Positions 42,901-50,425 of a DNA stretch of 64,000 nt are shown here, in pieces. The position numbers and the translations under genes are program-made. The DNA is taken from positions 1 to 64,000 of the forward strand of contig NZ_MVHF01000020.1 of assembly GCF_002086485.1 (NCBI RefSeq), read 5' to 3'. This DNA comes from Mycobacterium aquaticum (GTDB lineage: Bacteria; Actinomycetota; Actinomycetes; Mycobacteriales; Mycobacteriaceae). The notes below the pieces were generated by a model, which was not told the DNA's origin, did no database searches, and saw only the letters and a list, made by a program, of their open reading frames with translations. Each line of letters begins with the position of its first letter. Position 1 is the first letter of the stretch.

Positions 42901-45652
42901 CCCCGAATTTCACTTGTTCCCAAGGTAATTCAGAAAGTGTCAGCGACACGGGGTATTTGGCGGTGAACCAGCCGACAGTACGTGACAGGTCGATGTCATC
43001 ACCGAGTCCTTCGTCGCGGCCATGGCCCTCGACGTCGATTCCGACGGGGCTTCCTCCGGTGCCGAGAAATTCCGCCACCGCGAGGCCGAACCCGATCAGC
43101 AGGACGTCACCCACTCCCGCATGGAAGGCGGCAGGCACGTCACCGAGCAACTGCCGCGTGGTTTCGGCGTCGAGCGACACCGACAACCGCCCCGCACGAG
43201 CGTAGGTGTCCTGCTCCGGTTGTACGGCGGGCAACGCGGGCGGTGTCATGAGGATGTGCTGCCAGGCGTCGGCCTGCGCGAACACCTCTGAGCTGCGCGC
43301 ATATTGGTCCAATACCACCGACCAGCGCGCGAATGAGGTGCCGCCGGTTGGCAATTGCACCGACTGACCGTTCCGGTGGTGTACCCACGCGAGATTCAGA
43401 TCCTCCAACAGAATTCGCCATGACACCCCGTCGATTGCCAGGTGGTGGACCACCAATGCCAGCTGTCGGGTATCGGCCACCCACAGTGCCGAGAGCATCC
43501 TGCCGGCAGCCGGATCGAGCCGGGACAGGGCTTCACGGAGCGCCTCGCCGGACAACGTGTCGATGGTGTGAAGGCACGACCGCGCGTCAACCGTGCCTTT
43601 CTCCGGCACGGTCATCGACCAGTCGCTCATGTCTACCCGCAACCGCAGCGTGGCATGGCGATCCAGCAGGGCCTGTAGCAGCAGCGCCGTGTCGGACTCG
43701 GTCACCACGGCCGGGGCGCGCAGAACGACCGTCTGGTTGATCTGCTCGACCGGGCCGTCGACGGTGTGCAGCCAGCGCATGATCGGTGTGGGCAACACTC
43801 GCCCGATGCCATCGTCGGACGAGTTCTCCCGATCACCGCCGACTGCCGCGGCCACCGACGCCAAGCGCGCGACGGTCTGTTCGACGAACACGTCCCGCGG
43901 ACGCAACAGCACGCCCTGCGCCCGCGCACGTGCCACCACCTGCATCGACAGGATACTGTCGCCGCCCATGGCGAAGAACGAGTCGTCGACTCCGACGCGG
44001 TCGACACCTAAAACCTGCGCGTAGATGTCGGCGAGGATCGACTCGGTCTCGGTGACGGGAGCGCGGTATCGATCGACGCTGCGGTACTCCGGCGCAGGCA
44101 GGGCGCGCCTGTCGAGCTTGCCGTTGACCGTCAGTGGCAATGATTCCAACGCCACGACCGCAGCCGGCACCATGTATGCCGGAAGCCGTTTCGCCACGGC
44201 GGTGCGCACCGCCGCCGGATCGGCGGTGCCCGTGATGTAACCGACCAGACGCAAGGTCCCGGGGCGGTCTTCGCGGGCGATCGCCACGGCCTGCTCGACC
44301 CCGTCCGATTCGGCCAGCGCGGCTTGGATCTCGCCCAGCTCGATTCGGTAGCCACGAATCTTGACCTGCTCGTCGGAGCGACCCAGGTACTGCAGCTGCC
44401 CATCGGTGTCCCACCGCACGAGGTCGCCGGTGCGGTACATCCGTTGACCCGGTGACCCGAACGGGCAAGCCACGAACCGGGATGCGGTCAACGCGGAGCG
44501 CCGTGCGTAGCCGAGCGCGACGCCGGCGCCCGCCACGTACAACTCGCCGACCACGCCCTCGGAGGTCGGTCGCAAGAACTCGTCCAACACGAATGCTGCG
44601 CCGCGCGGCACCGGCCGACCGATCGGCGCCGAATCCGAGTCGGGGGACAGCGGTGCGCTCATCGTTGCGTAGATGGTCGTCTCGGTCGGCCCGTAGGCGT
44701 TGACCATCACGCGCCCGCGTGCCCACCGCTTGACGAGATCTACCGGGCAGGCCTCGCCGGCCACCACCAGCGCTGTACCGTCCAGGCCTTCAGGTGACAA
44801 CATCCCTGCCGCAGAGGGCGTTTGGCACAACACGGTGACTTTTTCGTCGACCAACAGAGCGTTGAGATCGTGCGGTGAGCCGGCCACGGACTCCGGCACG
44901 ACGACCAACCGGCCGCCGTGCAGCAGCGCACCCCAGATCTCCCACACCGACACATCGAAGACCAGCGAATGCCATTGCGACCACACCTGTCCCGCGTCCG
45001 CGGGCAGTGCCGGATGTAGTTGCTCGAGCAATTGCGTGACGTTCTCGTGGGTGACCGCGACAGCCTTCGGGACACCCGTCGTTCCCGACGTATAGGTCAG
45101 GTATGCGATGTCACCGGGTACGGGTGTCGGCGGCCCGCCGTTGAAAGGCTGATTCACGGCCGGATCGGCGACGTCGATGATCGCGACGTCGATCCCGTGC
45201 AGTCGGCAACGCAGGTCGGCTGTCGTCAGCACGGCGACCGGCGCGGCGTCGGAGATCATGAACTCGAGTCGTGCATCGGGATGCGCCGGATCCATCGGCA
45301 GATACGCTGCGCCGCACTTGAGGACCGCCAGGATCGCCACGATCGCCTCGCCGCAACGGGGAAGCAGCAACGCCACCCGCGCACCCGGACCGCCGCCATG
45401 GGCGACCACCACGTGCGCCAACCGGTCGGCGGCCTCGTCCAGCTCGCGATAGGTCCACGATTGTTCGCCGCACACGATCGCCACTGCGTCGGGGTCGCGT
45501 GTCACCTGCGCCGCGAACAATGCCGGAATCGACGGTGCCGCAACCGCGGGTCGGTTCAGCACTGCGCGGTTGCCCCATTCGTCCAACACGTCGCGCTCGT
45601 CGTCGTCGAGGAGATCGATCGACAGCAACCGCAGTGAAGGGCCGCCAGTCAC
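39779..45652 (-). CDS. NRPS, first part: A1-T1-E-C-A2 (interrupted)
   Basis: 1957-aa frame of a nonribosomal peptide synthetase. It starts with a C-to-A linker-like stretch (L-L-S-I-D-L-L-D-D-D-E-R-D-V-L), matching the linker before the second A domain, then adenylation domain A1 (Y-T-S-G-T-T-G at about 189), carrier protein with G-G-D-S-I (about 559), epimerisation domain (H-H-L-A-I-D-G-V-S-W at about 736), condensation domain (H-H-I-V-I-D-G-W-S at about 1226) and most of A2 (Y-T-S-G-T-T-G at about 1687). From about residue 1915 the reading is wrong (R-T-G-S-C-S-I-W) because of the shift. No condensation domain precedes A1. Hand-read specificity residues: A1 D-V-W-C-V-A-A-I-Y, A2 D-Y-W-S-M-A-G-V-Y. 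Start GTG at 45652, GGGGAA just before. Epimerisation gives a D-residue from module 1. Confidence 0.87.
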   Translation of the reverse strand: MTGGPSLRLLSIDLLDDDERDVLDEWGNRAVLNRPAVAAPSIPALFAAQVTRDPDAVAIVCGEQSWTYRELDEAADRLAHVVVAHGGGPGARVALLLPRCGEAIVAILAVLKCGAAYLPMDPAHPDARLEFMISDAAPVAVLTTADLRCRLHGIDVAIIDVADPAVNQPFNGGPPTPVPGDIAYLTYTSGTTGVPKAVAVTHENVTQLLEQLHPALPADAGQVWSQWHSLVFDVSVWEIWGALLHGGRLVVVPESVAGSPHDLNALLVDEKVTVLCQTPSAAGMLSPEGLDGTALVVAGEACPVDLVKRWARGRVMVNAYGPTETTIYATMSAPLSPDSDSAPIGRPVPRGAAFVLDEFLRPTSEGVVGELYVAGAGVALGYARRSALTASRFVACPFGSPGQRMYRTGDLVRWDTDGQLQYLGRSDEQVKIRGYRIELGEIQAALAESDGVEQAVAIAREDRPGTLRLVGYITGTADPAAVRTAVAKRLPAYMVPAAVVALESLPLTVNGKLDRRALPAPEYRSVDRYRAPVTETESILADIYAQVLGVDRVGVDDSFFAMGGDSILSMQVVARARAQGVLLRPRDVFVEQTVARLASVAAAVGGDRENSSDDGIGRVLPTPIMRWLHTVDGPVEQINQTVVLRAPAVVTESDTALLLQALLDRHATLRLRVDMSDWSMTVPEKGTVDARSCLHTIDTLSGEALREALSRLDPAAGRMLSALWVADTRQLALVVHHLAIDGVSWRILLEDLNLAWVHHRNGQSVQLPTGGTSFARWSVVLDQYARSSEVFAQADAWQHILMTPPALPAVQPEQDTYARAGRLSVSLDAETTRQLLGDVPAAFHAGVGDVLLIGFGLAVAEFLGTGGSPVGIDVEGHGRDEGLGDDIDLSRTVGWFTAKYPVSLTLSELPWEQVKFGDAALGAAIKAAKEQLRSQPDGLTYGLLRYLNPEVELSGPEPTIGFNYLGRLGAGANELSDELWRIDHDALSLVGAAAEVPMPLIHTLELNAGTLDTGSRSGPRLQANWTWAPSSLNEAQVHRLSQLWFEALGGICAHVRSGGGGLTPSDIAPTRLSQSQIDELAQQYRIADILPLTPVQEGLLFHSAIAQAPGTDCDVYAVQLDVTVAGLLDQDRLRDALHTVIARHPNLAARFCTQFGEPVQIIPTDPVLAWRYMDLRGDDVNPDQEVEQLCAAERAAVCDLVARPTFRAALIRIAGNQHRFVMTFHHIVIDGWSLPILLREIFAGYLEQRLPDVWAYRNFIDWLADQDRDDARAAWRRTFDGFTTPTLIAAQTRSGPRRVETYRLSAETTKAVGELARSCHTTVNTVLQAAWAQVLMVLTGQRDVAFGTAVSGRPAELAGSEHIVGLLINTVPVRARATDGCTVADLLHQLQNAHNDTVEHEHLSLNDIHHVTGHDHLFDTLFLYENYPLDPDAFTGAHELAITEFHNREYNHYPLSVIALPGHELSLRAEFDSEAFDAAAIDALVERFRRVLTTMTAEPDRPLSSIDVLDPAEHQRLDGWAHRALLTEPGPAPASIPQRFAEQVARTPGAAALTFENASMSYRELDAEANRLANLLIEHGAAPGQSVALMVSRSARAIVAILAVLKTGAAYLPIDPAVPTARLEFMLADTAPMAVITTADLRSRFDGVDVLVVDIDAPADAAAAIRPDTVPPPPSPDDIAYTIYTSGTTGVPKGVAITHHNVTRLFDSLDAGFEPAPGQVWTQCHSYGFDYSVWEMWGALLHGGRLVVVSEAVASSPHDLHELLVAEKVDVLSQTPAAVAALDPQGLESVTLMVAGEACPAEVVDRWAPGRVMVNGYGPTETTVYATISAPLTKIPEAAQNIVPIGLPVPGTALFVLDGWLRPVPVGIVGELYVAGRGVGVGYTRRPSLTGSRFVACPFGAPGARMYRTGDLVRWVRTGSCSIWVVRTSRSRSAVTGSNSARSRPRSPHWPASNRQW
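39907..39909 (-). other. probable one-base deletion (frameshift) in NRPS A2
   Basis: On the coding strand the codons read CTC GTG CGG TGG, then GTG CGG ACG. In the homologous A1 region (near 44410) the codons read CTC GTG CGG TGG GAC ACC GAT GGG CAG. One extra G in the G run at 39907-39909 would restore TGG GGT GCG GAC GGG CAG (W-G-A-D-G-Q) and join the two frames into a protein of about 2570 residues. Homopolymer position means a sequencing error is as likely as a real mutation. Confidence 0.75.
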
Positions 45653-46200
45653 AATTCCCCATGAAGATCAGGCGACCCGAAAGAATGAGTGGAAATGACC
45701 ACCAATACCCGTAGCAACTCGACCAGCTTTCTCTTCCGGTCGCGGAGAAAGGTCGTCGTCGATGTCGACAGGCAGACCCAGTTCGTGGCCGGCACCCTCC
45801 TGTGCCGACAAGGATAATGGCAGGACCAGGCCGATTTTACGGGTTGGGCAAATTTGGGGGCAGCAGCGGCGTCCACGGTGTTCCGGGCTGCGTCACCCGC
45901 AGCGTTCCGCTCGTAATGACGGGTGTTATGGCAAATGTCGTTGATTATCTGAGTGTTTGAAGGCCCACTATCTCATGTCGATAGCTGTCGACGTGATCAG
46001 CAAACAATCAACCGATTACCTGTCGAAATTGATCACCCGCGGAATCCAGAGTCATCGCATTCCGGGAAGCGATGCAGCGGGAGTGCAGGCAAAAATTGCG
46101 TCGTTCACCAAAATCTCGGGTTGGCGCCGCCGAATGGCCAGTTATGCACGATTTTTCAAAGATTTGCGTGACGCAACTGGCCGCTCGGCGCTGGTGCTGC
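45653..46200. other. intergenic region upstream of NRPS
   Basis: 548 bases, visibly lower in GC than the neighbours between about 45900 and 46160. No convincing gene; a plus-strand frame of about 83 codons (45975-46226) has no recognisable protein and overlaps the next gene. A hairpin CTTTCTC (45727-45733)/GAGAAAG (45745-45751) lies 75-99 bases before the NRPS start. No condensation-domain motif is found in any minus-strand frame, so a lost C domain is not visible as a remnant here. Confidence 0.4.
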
Positions 46201-46512
46201 CTACAGATCGGGGATGGTCTGGCTGAGGTAGTTCTCCCAGGTCGCGAGTTGGCTCGCATCCATGAGCAGCGATTGGTACTCGGGGTCGGCGTTGAGGCTC
46301 TCCTGGACCTTGCCGTAGGTGGCCCAGTCGGCGACGGTCGAGAGCATGCCGATGGTGTTGGTGCCTTGGCCGCCGACCATGGTGACCAGTCCGGTGACGT
46401 TTTCCGCACCGTGTTTACGGGCGAGCGTGGTGGCGCGCTTCAGCTGGCTCTGTATGACGTCCCAGGTCACACCGGGATTCGGATGGACGATTGTGGTCGC
46501 GACGATTGCCAT
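46201..46512 (-). CDS. small ABM-like / dimeric alpha-beta barrel protein
   Basis: 103-aa protein starting MAIVATTIVHPNPGVTWDVI. Secondary structure pattern beta-alpha-beta-beta-alpha-beta with R-A-T-T-L-A-R-K-H-G-A-E-N-V-T-G-L-V-T-M and a helix A-T-Y-G-K-V-Q-E-S-L-N-A-D-P-E-Y-Q-S-L-L suggests a ferredoxin-like dimeric barrel, as in ABM/NIPSNAP-type proteins. GGAGG lies 9 bases before the ATG at 46512. It is upstream of the NRPS on the same strand, with 548 bases between. Function unknown. Confidence 0.68.
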   Translation of the reverse strand: MAIVATTIVHPNPGVTWDVIQSQLKRATTLARKHGAENVTGLVTMVGGQGTNTIGMLSTVADWATYGKVQESLNADPEYQSLLMDASQLATWENYLSQTIPDL

Positions 46513-46664
46513 GGTGGAAACCTCCGCTCGTGGGGATAGGACCCAACCAGTCTCGGGCGGGGCGCAGTGGGCGCATAGGGTAGGCGCACACCCTAATTTC
46601 TGACGGCAGGGAGGGCACGGCGAACCGTCGGTCGGCACATGGGCCTGCGCATCGATCGCCTTCG

Positions 46665-47585
46665 GTGCGCATGCGTGCCGTGCTGTTCGCCGTCGTGACC
46701 GGGGTGGTACTCGCGGGATGCACCGAGCCGACGGGCACGGCGCCGCCTGCGACTTCCGTGCCGGCGGCATCTGCCGCGCCACCGAGAGCGGCACCCGCAC
46801 CCGTACCGGCGCAGCCGCGGCTGGCCCCGGACCCGGTGAAGCTGGCCGATGATCTGGTCAGCGACGAACAGACGTTGCGGGACCACGCAGCGTCGGAGCC
46901 CGTGCTGGCGCAGGCGGCTCGGCGCCAGCAGGCCGCCTACCGGGCGATCGGCCGCCATCCCGAATGGGATCAGGTCACCCGCCCACGCATCCCTCCCGCG
47001 TTCCTGCCGGTCTACGACCGCAACGTCGAGGCTCGCAGGCACCTGGACAGGTTGGTCTCGAGTGAAGTGAAGGCCACTGTTCCCGCGTGGCGCATCGACG
47101 CGCCCGCGCCGGCCGACGAACTGCTGCGCTACTACCGCGAGGCGGACGCCGCCACGGGTGTCGGGTGGAACTATCTGGCGGCCATCAACTTCGTCGAGAC
47201 CACGTTCGGCCGCATCGTCGGACCGAGCTCCGCAGGCGCGCAAGGCCCCATGCAGTTTCTGCCGTCGACGTTCGCGGCATACGGCGTCGGCGGTGACATC
47301 CACGCGCCCCGCGACAGCATCATGGCCGCCGGACGCAAACTGGCCGCCAACGGGTTTGCGCACAACCGGGACGGCGCGATCTACGCGTACAACCATTCGG
47401 ACGACTACGTCCGGGCGGTGACCAACTACGCCGATGTCCTCGCCACCGATCCCGCGGCATTCACCGGCTACTACCGGTGGGAGATCTACTACCGCACGAC
47501 AGCCGGTGACGTTCTACTGCCGGTCGGCTACCACGCGGCGGCGCCGATCGCCGTCGCCGATTACCTTGCGGCACACCCTCAGTGA
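46665..47585 (+). CDS. lytic transglycosylase lipoprotein
   Basis: 306-aa exported lipoprotein: signal peptide with lipobox V-L-A-G-C (Cys about 19), Pro/Ala-rich linker (about 25-55), then a transglycosylase domain of the SLT_2/MltB type. The catalytic Glu is in A-I-N-F-V-E-T-T-F-G-R (about 179), followed by S-S-A-G-A-Q-G-P-M-Q-F-L-P-S-T-F (about 190-205) and A-A-N-G-F-A-H-N-R-D-G-A-I-Y-A-Y-N-H-S-D-D-Y-V-R-A-V, both family signatures. It cleaves peptidoglycan between MurNAc and GlcNAc. Start GTG at 46665; the ATG at 46671 is equally possible. It overlaps the FAD oxidoreductase 3' end by seven bases (convergent). Confidence 0.88.
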   Translation: MRMRAVLFAVVTGVVLAGCTEPTGTAPPATSVPAASAAPPRAAPAPVPAQPRLAPDPVKLADDLVSDEQTLRDHAASEPVLAQAARRQQAAYRAIGRHPEWDQVTRPRIPPAFLPVYDRNVEARRHLDRLVSSEVKATVPAWRIDAPAPADELLRYYREADAATGVGWNYLAAINFVETTFGRIVGPSSAGAQGPMQFLPSTFAAYGVGGDIHAPRDSIMAAGRKLAANGFAHNRDGAIYAYNHSDDYVRAVTNYADVLATDPAAFTGYYRWEIYYRTTAGDVLLPVGYHAAAPIAVADYLAAHPQ

Positions 47586-48910
47586 AGCGGCACGCTCTGC
47601 GCGAAGGTGAACACGTTGTGAGGGTCGTAGGTGGCCTTGACCTGCCGTAGCCGTTCGACGTTCGGGCCGTAGTATTCGCGTTCCCAGTCGGCGGCCTGGG
47701 CGTTGGGCACGTTGACATAGCCGGCCGTGCCGTACGGGCGCAGTGCTCGCCAGAAGTCGTTCGCCCATCCCAGCGCCTTCGCGTCGAGCGCCCGATCGTC
47801 CCATGCCGCGCCGGGCTCGCAGTAGAACAGCGCGTCGCGGTGCGCAAATGCCGAGCCGCCCGGCGGCTCGTGGCGGACCGCGCCGCCGAAGCTCGACACG
47901 AAGAAGTTGCTCTCCGGGGTCGGGCAGTTGGCGAGGTAGTGCAGGACGGTGTCGATCGCCTCGTCGGGGAACGGCTCAGTGATGAACTGGGACTGGAACT
48001 TCCAATACGGCAGATCCGGCCCACGGTCGGCGTCGGCGTAGAAGTCCGGCCAAGCTCCTTCCCGGAAGTCCACCTCGGGGTCACCGACCGCAAGCACCGA
48101 CGCCAGGCCGGCCTCGGCCTCGGCGCGGGTGGCGCCGTGCATCACCGCCGTCATCTCGAAGTGGGTGGCGTCGGCTTCGACGGCGCTGGAAAGCCGTTCG
48201 TCGGCGAAGGGTGCGTCGCGTTGCCAGACGCGCAGCACTTCACCCAGGTCGCCGTGCCCGGCCCACCTGGCGATCACGAACTGGACGTCGTGCAGCTTGG
48301 CCAGTTTGAGCGTGTAAGCGGTGGTGATGCCGAAGTTGCCGCCCCCGCCACCGCGACATGCCCACAGCAGATCAGCATGCGTATCCTGGTCTATCTCAAT
48401 GATTTTGGCCGACTCGGCCTCGTCGGCGACCACGATCTCGGCGGCGAGCAGGGCGTCGCACGCCATGCCGAGTTGGCGGGTCAGCAAGCCGAATCCGCCT
48501 CCGAGAATCACACCGCCGAGCCCGACGGTACCTTCGGCACCGGTCGACATGACATAGCCGCGTGCGCCAAGGGTCGCGACGGCCTCACGCTGGATCAGAC
48601 CGGTTCCGACCCTGACCGTGCCTGCGGCCTCGTCGAATTCGGCACTTTTCATCCGACTGACGTCGATGACGAGACCGCCGTCGAGCGCCGACCAACCTTC
48701 GATGCAGTGGCCGCCGCTGCGGGCGCGGAACGCAACACCAAGCCGGCGTGCCCATTTGACGGCATTGAGGACGTCGTGGGCGTCGTGGCAGTAGACGATT
48801 GCGGCGGGATAGTGCGAATAGAGCTTGTTCCAGCCGAGGCGGGCTTTCTCGTAGCCGTCGTCTCCTGGTCGGACGACCTCACCGGTCAGCTCAACGGCAG
48901 TGGCAGTCAC
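47579..48910 (-). CDS. FAD-linked oxidoreductase, berberine-bridge type
   Basis: 443-aa FAD-binding_4 / BBE-domain oxidoreductase. The N-terminal FAD domain shows A-R-S-G-G-H-C-I-E-G (about 63-72) with the His that typically binds FAD covalently, and G-L-G-G-V-I-L-G-G-G-F-G-L-L-T-R (about 130-145). The C-terminus has the BBE segment A-L-R-P-Y-G-T-A-G-Y-V-N-V-P-N ... Y-G-P-N-V-E-R-L-R-Q-V-K-A-T-Y-D-P-H-N-V-F. The Cys of bicovalent members is not obvious. These enzymes oxidise alcohols, sugars or alkaloid-like substrates with O2 or another acceptor. Start GTG at 48910 with AAGGTG 6 bases before. It follows the permease at 48926 by 15 bases. Confidence 0.86.
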   Translation of the reverse strand: MTATAVELTGEVVRPGDDGYEKARLGWNKLYSHYPAAIVYCHDAHDVLNAVKWARRLGVAFRARSGGHCIEGWSALDGGLVIDVSRMKSAEFDEAAGTVRVGTGLIQREAVATLGARGYVMSTGAEGTVGLGGVILGGGFGLLTRQLGMACDALLAAEIVVADEAESAKIIEIDQDTHADLLWACRGGGGGNFGITTAYTLKLAKLHDVQFVIARWAGHGDLGEVLRVWQRDAPFADERLSSAVEADATHFEMTAVMHGATRAEAEAGLASVLAVGDPEVDFREGAWPDFYADADRGPDLPYWKFQSQFITEPFPDEAIDTVLHYLANCPTPESNFFVSSFGGAVRHEPPGGSAFAHRDALFYCEPGAAWDDRALDAKALGWANDFWRALRPYGTAGYVNVPNAQAADWEREYYGPNVERLRQVKATYDPHNVFTFAQSVPLH

Positions 48911-48925
48911 TGGATCACCTTTCTG

Positions 48926-50425
48926 TCAGTGCTTGAACACATCGACTTTGCCCGGCTCGGTGTCGAGCACGATGCGGTTGAATTTCCACAACTTCAGGAA
49001 GTAGAGCCCGCCCAGCAGAGTCAGGCCGAGCACGATGACGATCGGGACGTGCGCCGACGTCGGCGTGACCATGATGAACACCGCAATGGCCGACCAGATC
49101 AGCGCACTGATCGCGACGGGCATCTCGTAGCGCCCGAGGTCGAATGCACCTTCTACTCGGTCGAGACGCTTGCGTACGGACAGGTAGAGAATGATGGTCG
49201 CGCCATAGAGGCTCGGGCCGATGATCGTGCCGGTGGTGATCAACTCCAGCAGCGAGTCACCGGGCAGCGCGAGCATCAGGATGATGCCCAGGACGACGAT
49301 CAGGACCGTGGCCGGGATCGGGGTGTGCGTGCGGGCGTCGACGCGCCGCATGACCTTGTGCCCGGGGAACCGGGAGTCGCGCGCCATCGCGTAGACGATG
49401 CGGGATGCCGTGGCCATGGTGACCATACCGGCGCCGAAGAACGCGAACACGATGGCGACCAACAGCAGCTTCTCCATGACGGTGCCGAGTTGGTCGTGCA
49501 TGATCACCACCACCGGCGAGTCGCTGGCGCTGATCCGTGGCATGTCATCGATGGCCACGGTGAGTGCGATGAGGAACAGCAGTCCCAGAACCGCCGCCGC
49601 GATGACCGATCCCACAACGGCCTTGGGCACGCTGCGGTACGGGTCCTTGGCTTCCTCGGCCAGGTTGGCCGCCGCGTCGAATCCGACGAGGGTGGTCAGG
49701 CCGAGCACCGTCGCGAGCATCAGTCCGCCGCCGATGGCGAAGTAGTTGGGGGCGCCCTCGGTGATGCCTCGGGAGGTCAGGTTGCTGATGGAGCCCTTGC
49801 CCGAGACCGCGACAGCGACGAACAGCGCGATGACGAGTACGACCACCAGCGCCAGCTCCAAACCTACTGCGCTGGTGTTGATCATCGCGACGAGATGCGT
49901 CGACCCGATCGCGATCGCGGCCTGGATGATCAGCATCACCACGGTGATGATGCGCGCCGTCCGCTCGTCCGACGCCATGCCGAGCATGGGCATCAGGGCA
50001 TCCTTGGCGAGTGCATTGTCGATGGCCACCACACCCGCGGTGAGGGTGCAGAAGTTGAACCAACCGAACCACCAGCCGACCTTCGGATTCGCCAGCCGCG
50101 AACCCCATTGGTACGACGAACCGCTCAGCGGGATCCGGGCGGCGAACTGGGCGATCACCAAGGCCACGAGCGTCTGGCCGATCGCCACGATCACCCACAA
50201 CCAGATCCCGACCGGCCCGGCATTCTGCAACACGTCGTCGTAGGTGCCGAAGACGCCGACCGCGACGGAGATGAACGCGAACGAGATCGCGAAAACCTGG
50301 AACGTGCCGAGACTTCGTTTCAGTTGCGGCTCGTAACCGCAGTCCTCGCAGAACTCGTCGGCGGCTTCCGCGCCGTGGGGCAACTCGCGATGGGCCTTGT
50401 CAGGAAGATCGGTGGAATGGGTCAT
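48926..50425 (-). CDS. APC amino acid permease, paralogue 1
   Basis: 499-aa APC permease with about 12 TM helices. The N-tail carries E-F-C-E-D-C-G-Y-E-P-Q-L-K-R-S-L-G-T-F-Q, a motif also found in the other two permeases of this region, followed by F-A-I-S-F-A-F-I-S-V-A-V-G. The loop A-N-L-A-E-E-A-K-D-P-Y-R-S-V-P-K after TM6 is conserved. This subgroup resembles GABA/choline/amino-acid permeases of bacteria and fungi (Uga4/Bat1-like), substrate not known. The start overlaps the end of the upstream permease by 26 bases, and the FAD oxidoreductase follows after 15 bases: the three are probably one transcript, so the substrate may be what the oxidase consumes. Confidence 0.87.
   Translation of the reverse strand: MTHSTDLPDKAHRELPHGAEAADEFCEDCGYEPQLKRSLGTFQVFAISFAFISVAVGVFGTYDDVLQNAGPVGIWLWVIVAIGQTLVALVIAQFAARIPLSGSSYQWGSRLANPKVGWWFGWFNFCTLTAGVVAIDNALAKDALMPMLGMASDERTARIITVVMLIIQAAIAIGSTHLVAMINTSAVGLELALVVVLVIALFVAVAVSGKGSISNLTSRGITEGAPNYFAIGGGLMLATVLGLTTLVGFDAAANLAEEAKDPYRSVPKAVVGSVIAAAVLGLLFLIALTVAIDDMPRISASDSPVVVIMHDQLGTVMEKLLLVAIVFAFFGAGMVTMATASRIVYAMARDSRFPGHKVMRRVDARTHTPIPATVLIVVLGIILMLALPGDSLLELITTGTIIGPSLYGATIILYLSVRKRLDRVEGAFDLGRYEMPVAISALIWSAIAVFIMVTPTSAHVPIVIVLGLTLLGGLYFLKLWKFNRIVLDTEPGKVDVFKH

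Noticed and set aside
34435..45652. Identity with the classical glycopeptidolipid locus
   Set aside because: There is no mbtH, mps1, gap, methyltransferase or glycosyltransferase gene in the window. Only domain similarity to Mps2 and an mmpS-mmpL pair remain, so I do not call it GPL.
45957..46226. Small plus-strand open frame upstream of the NRPS
   Set aside because: No family, weak ribosome site, and its 3' end overlaps the ABM-like gene; probably noncoding.
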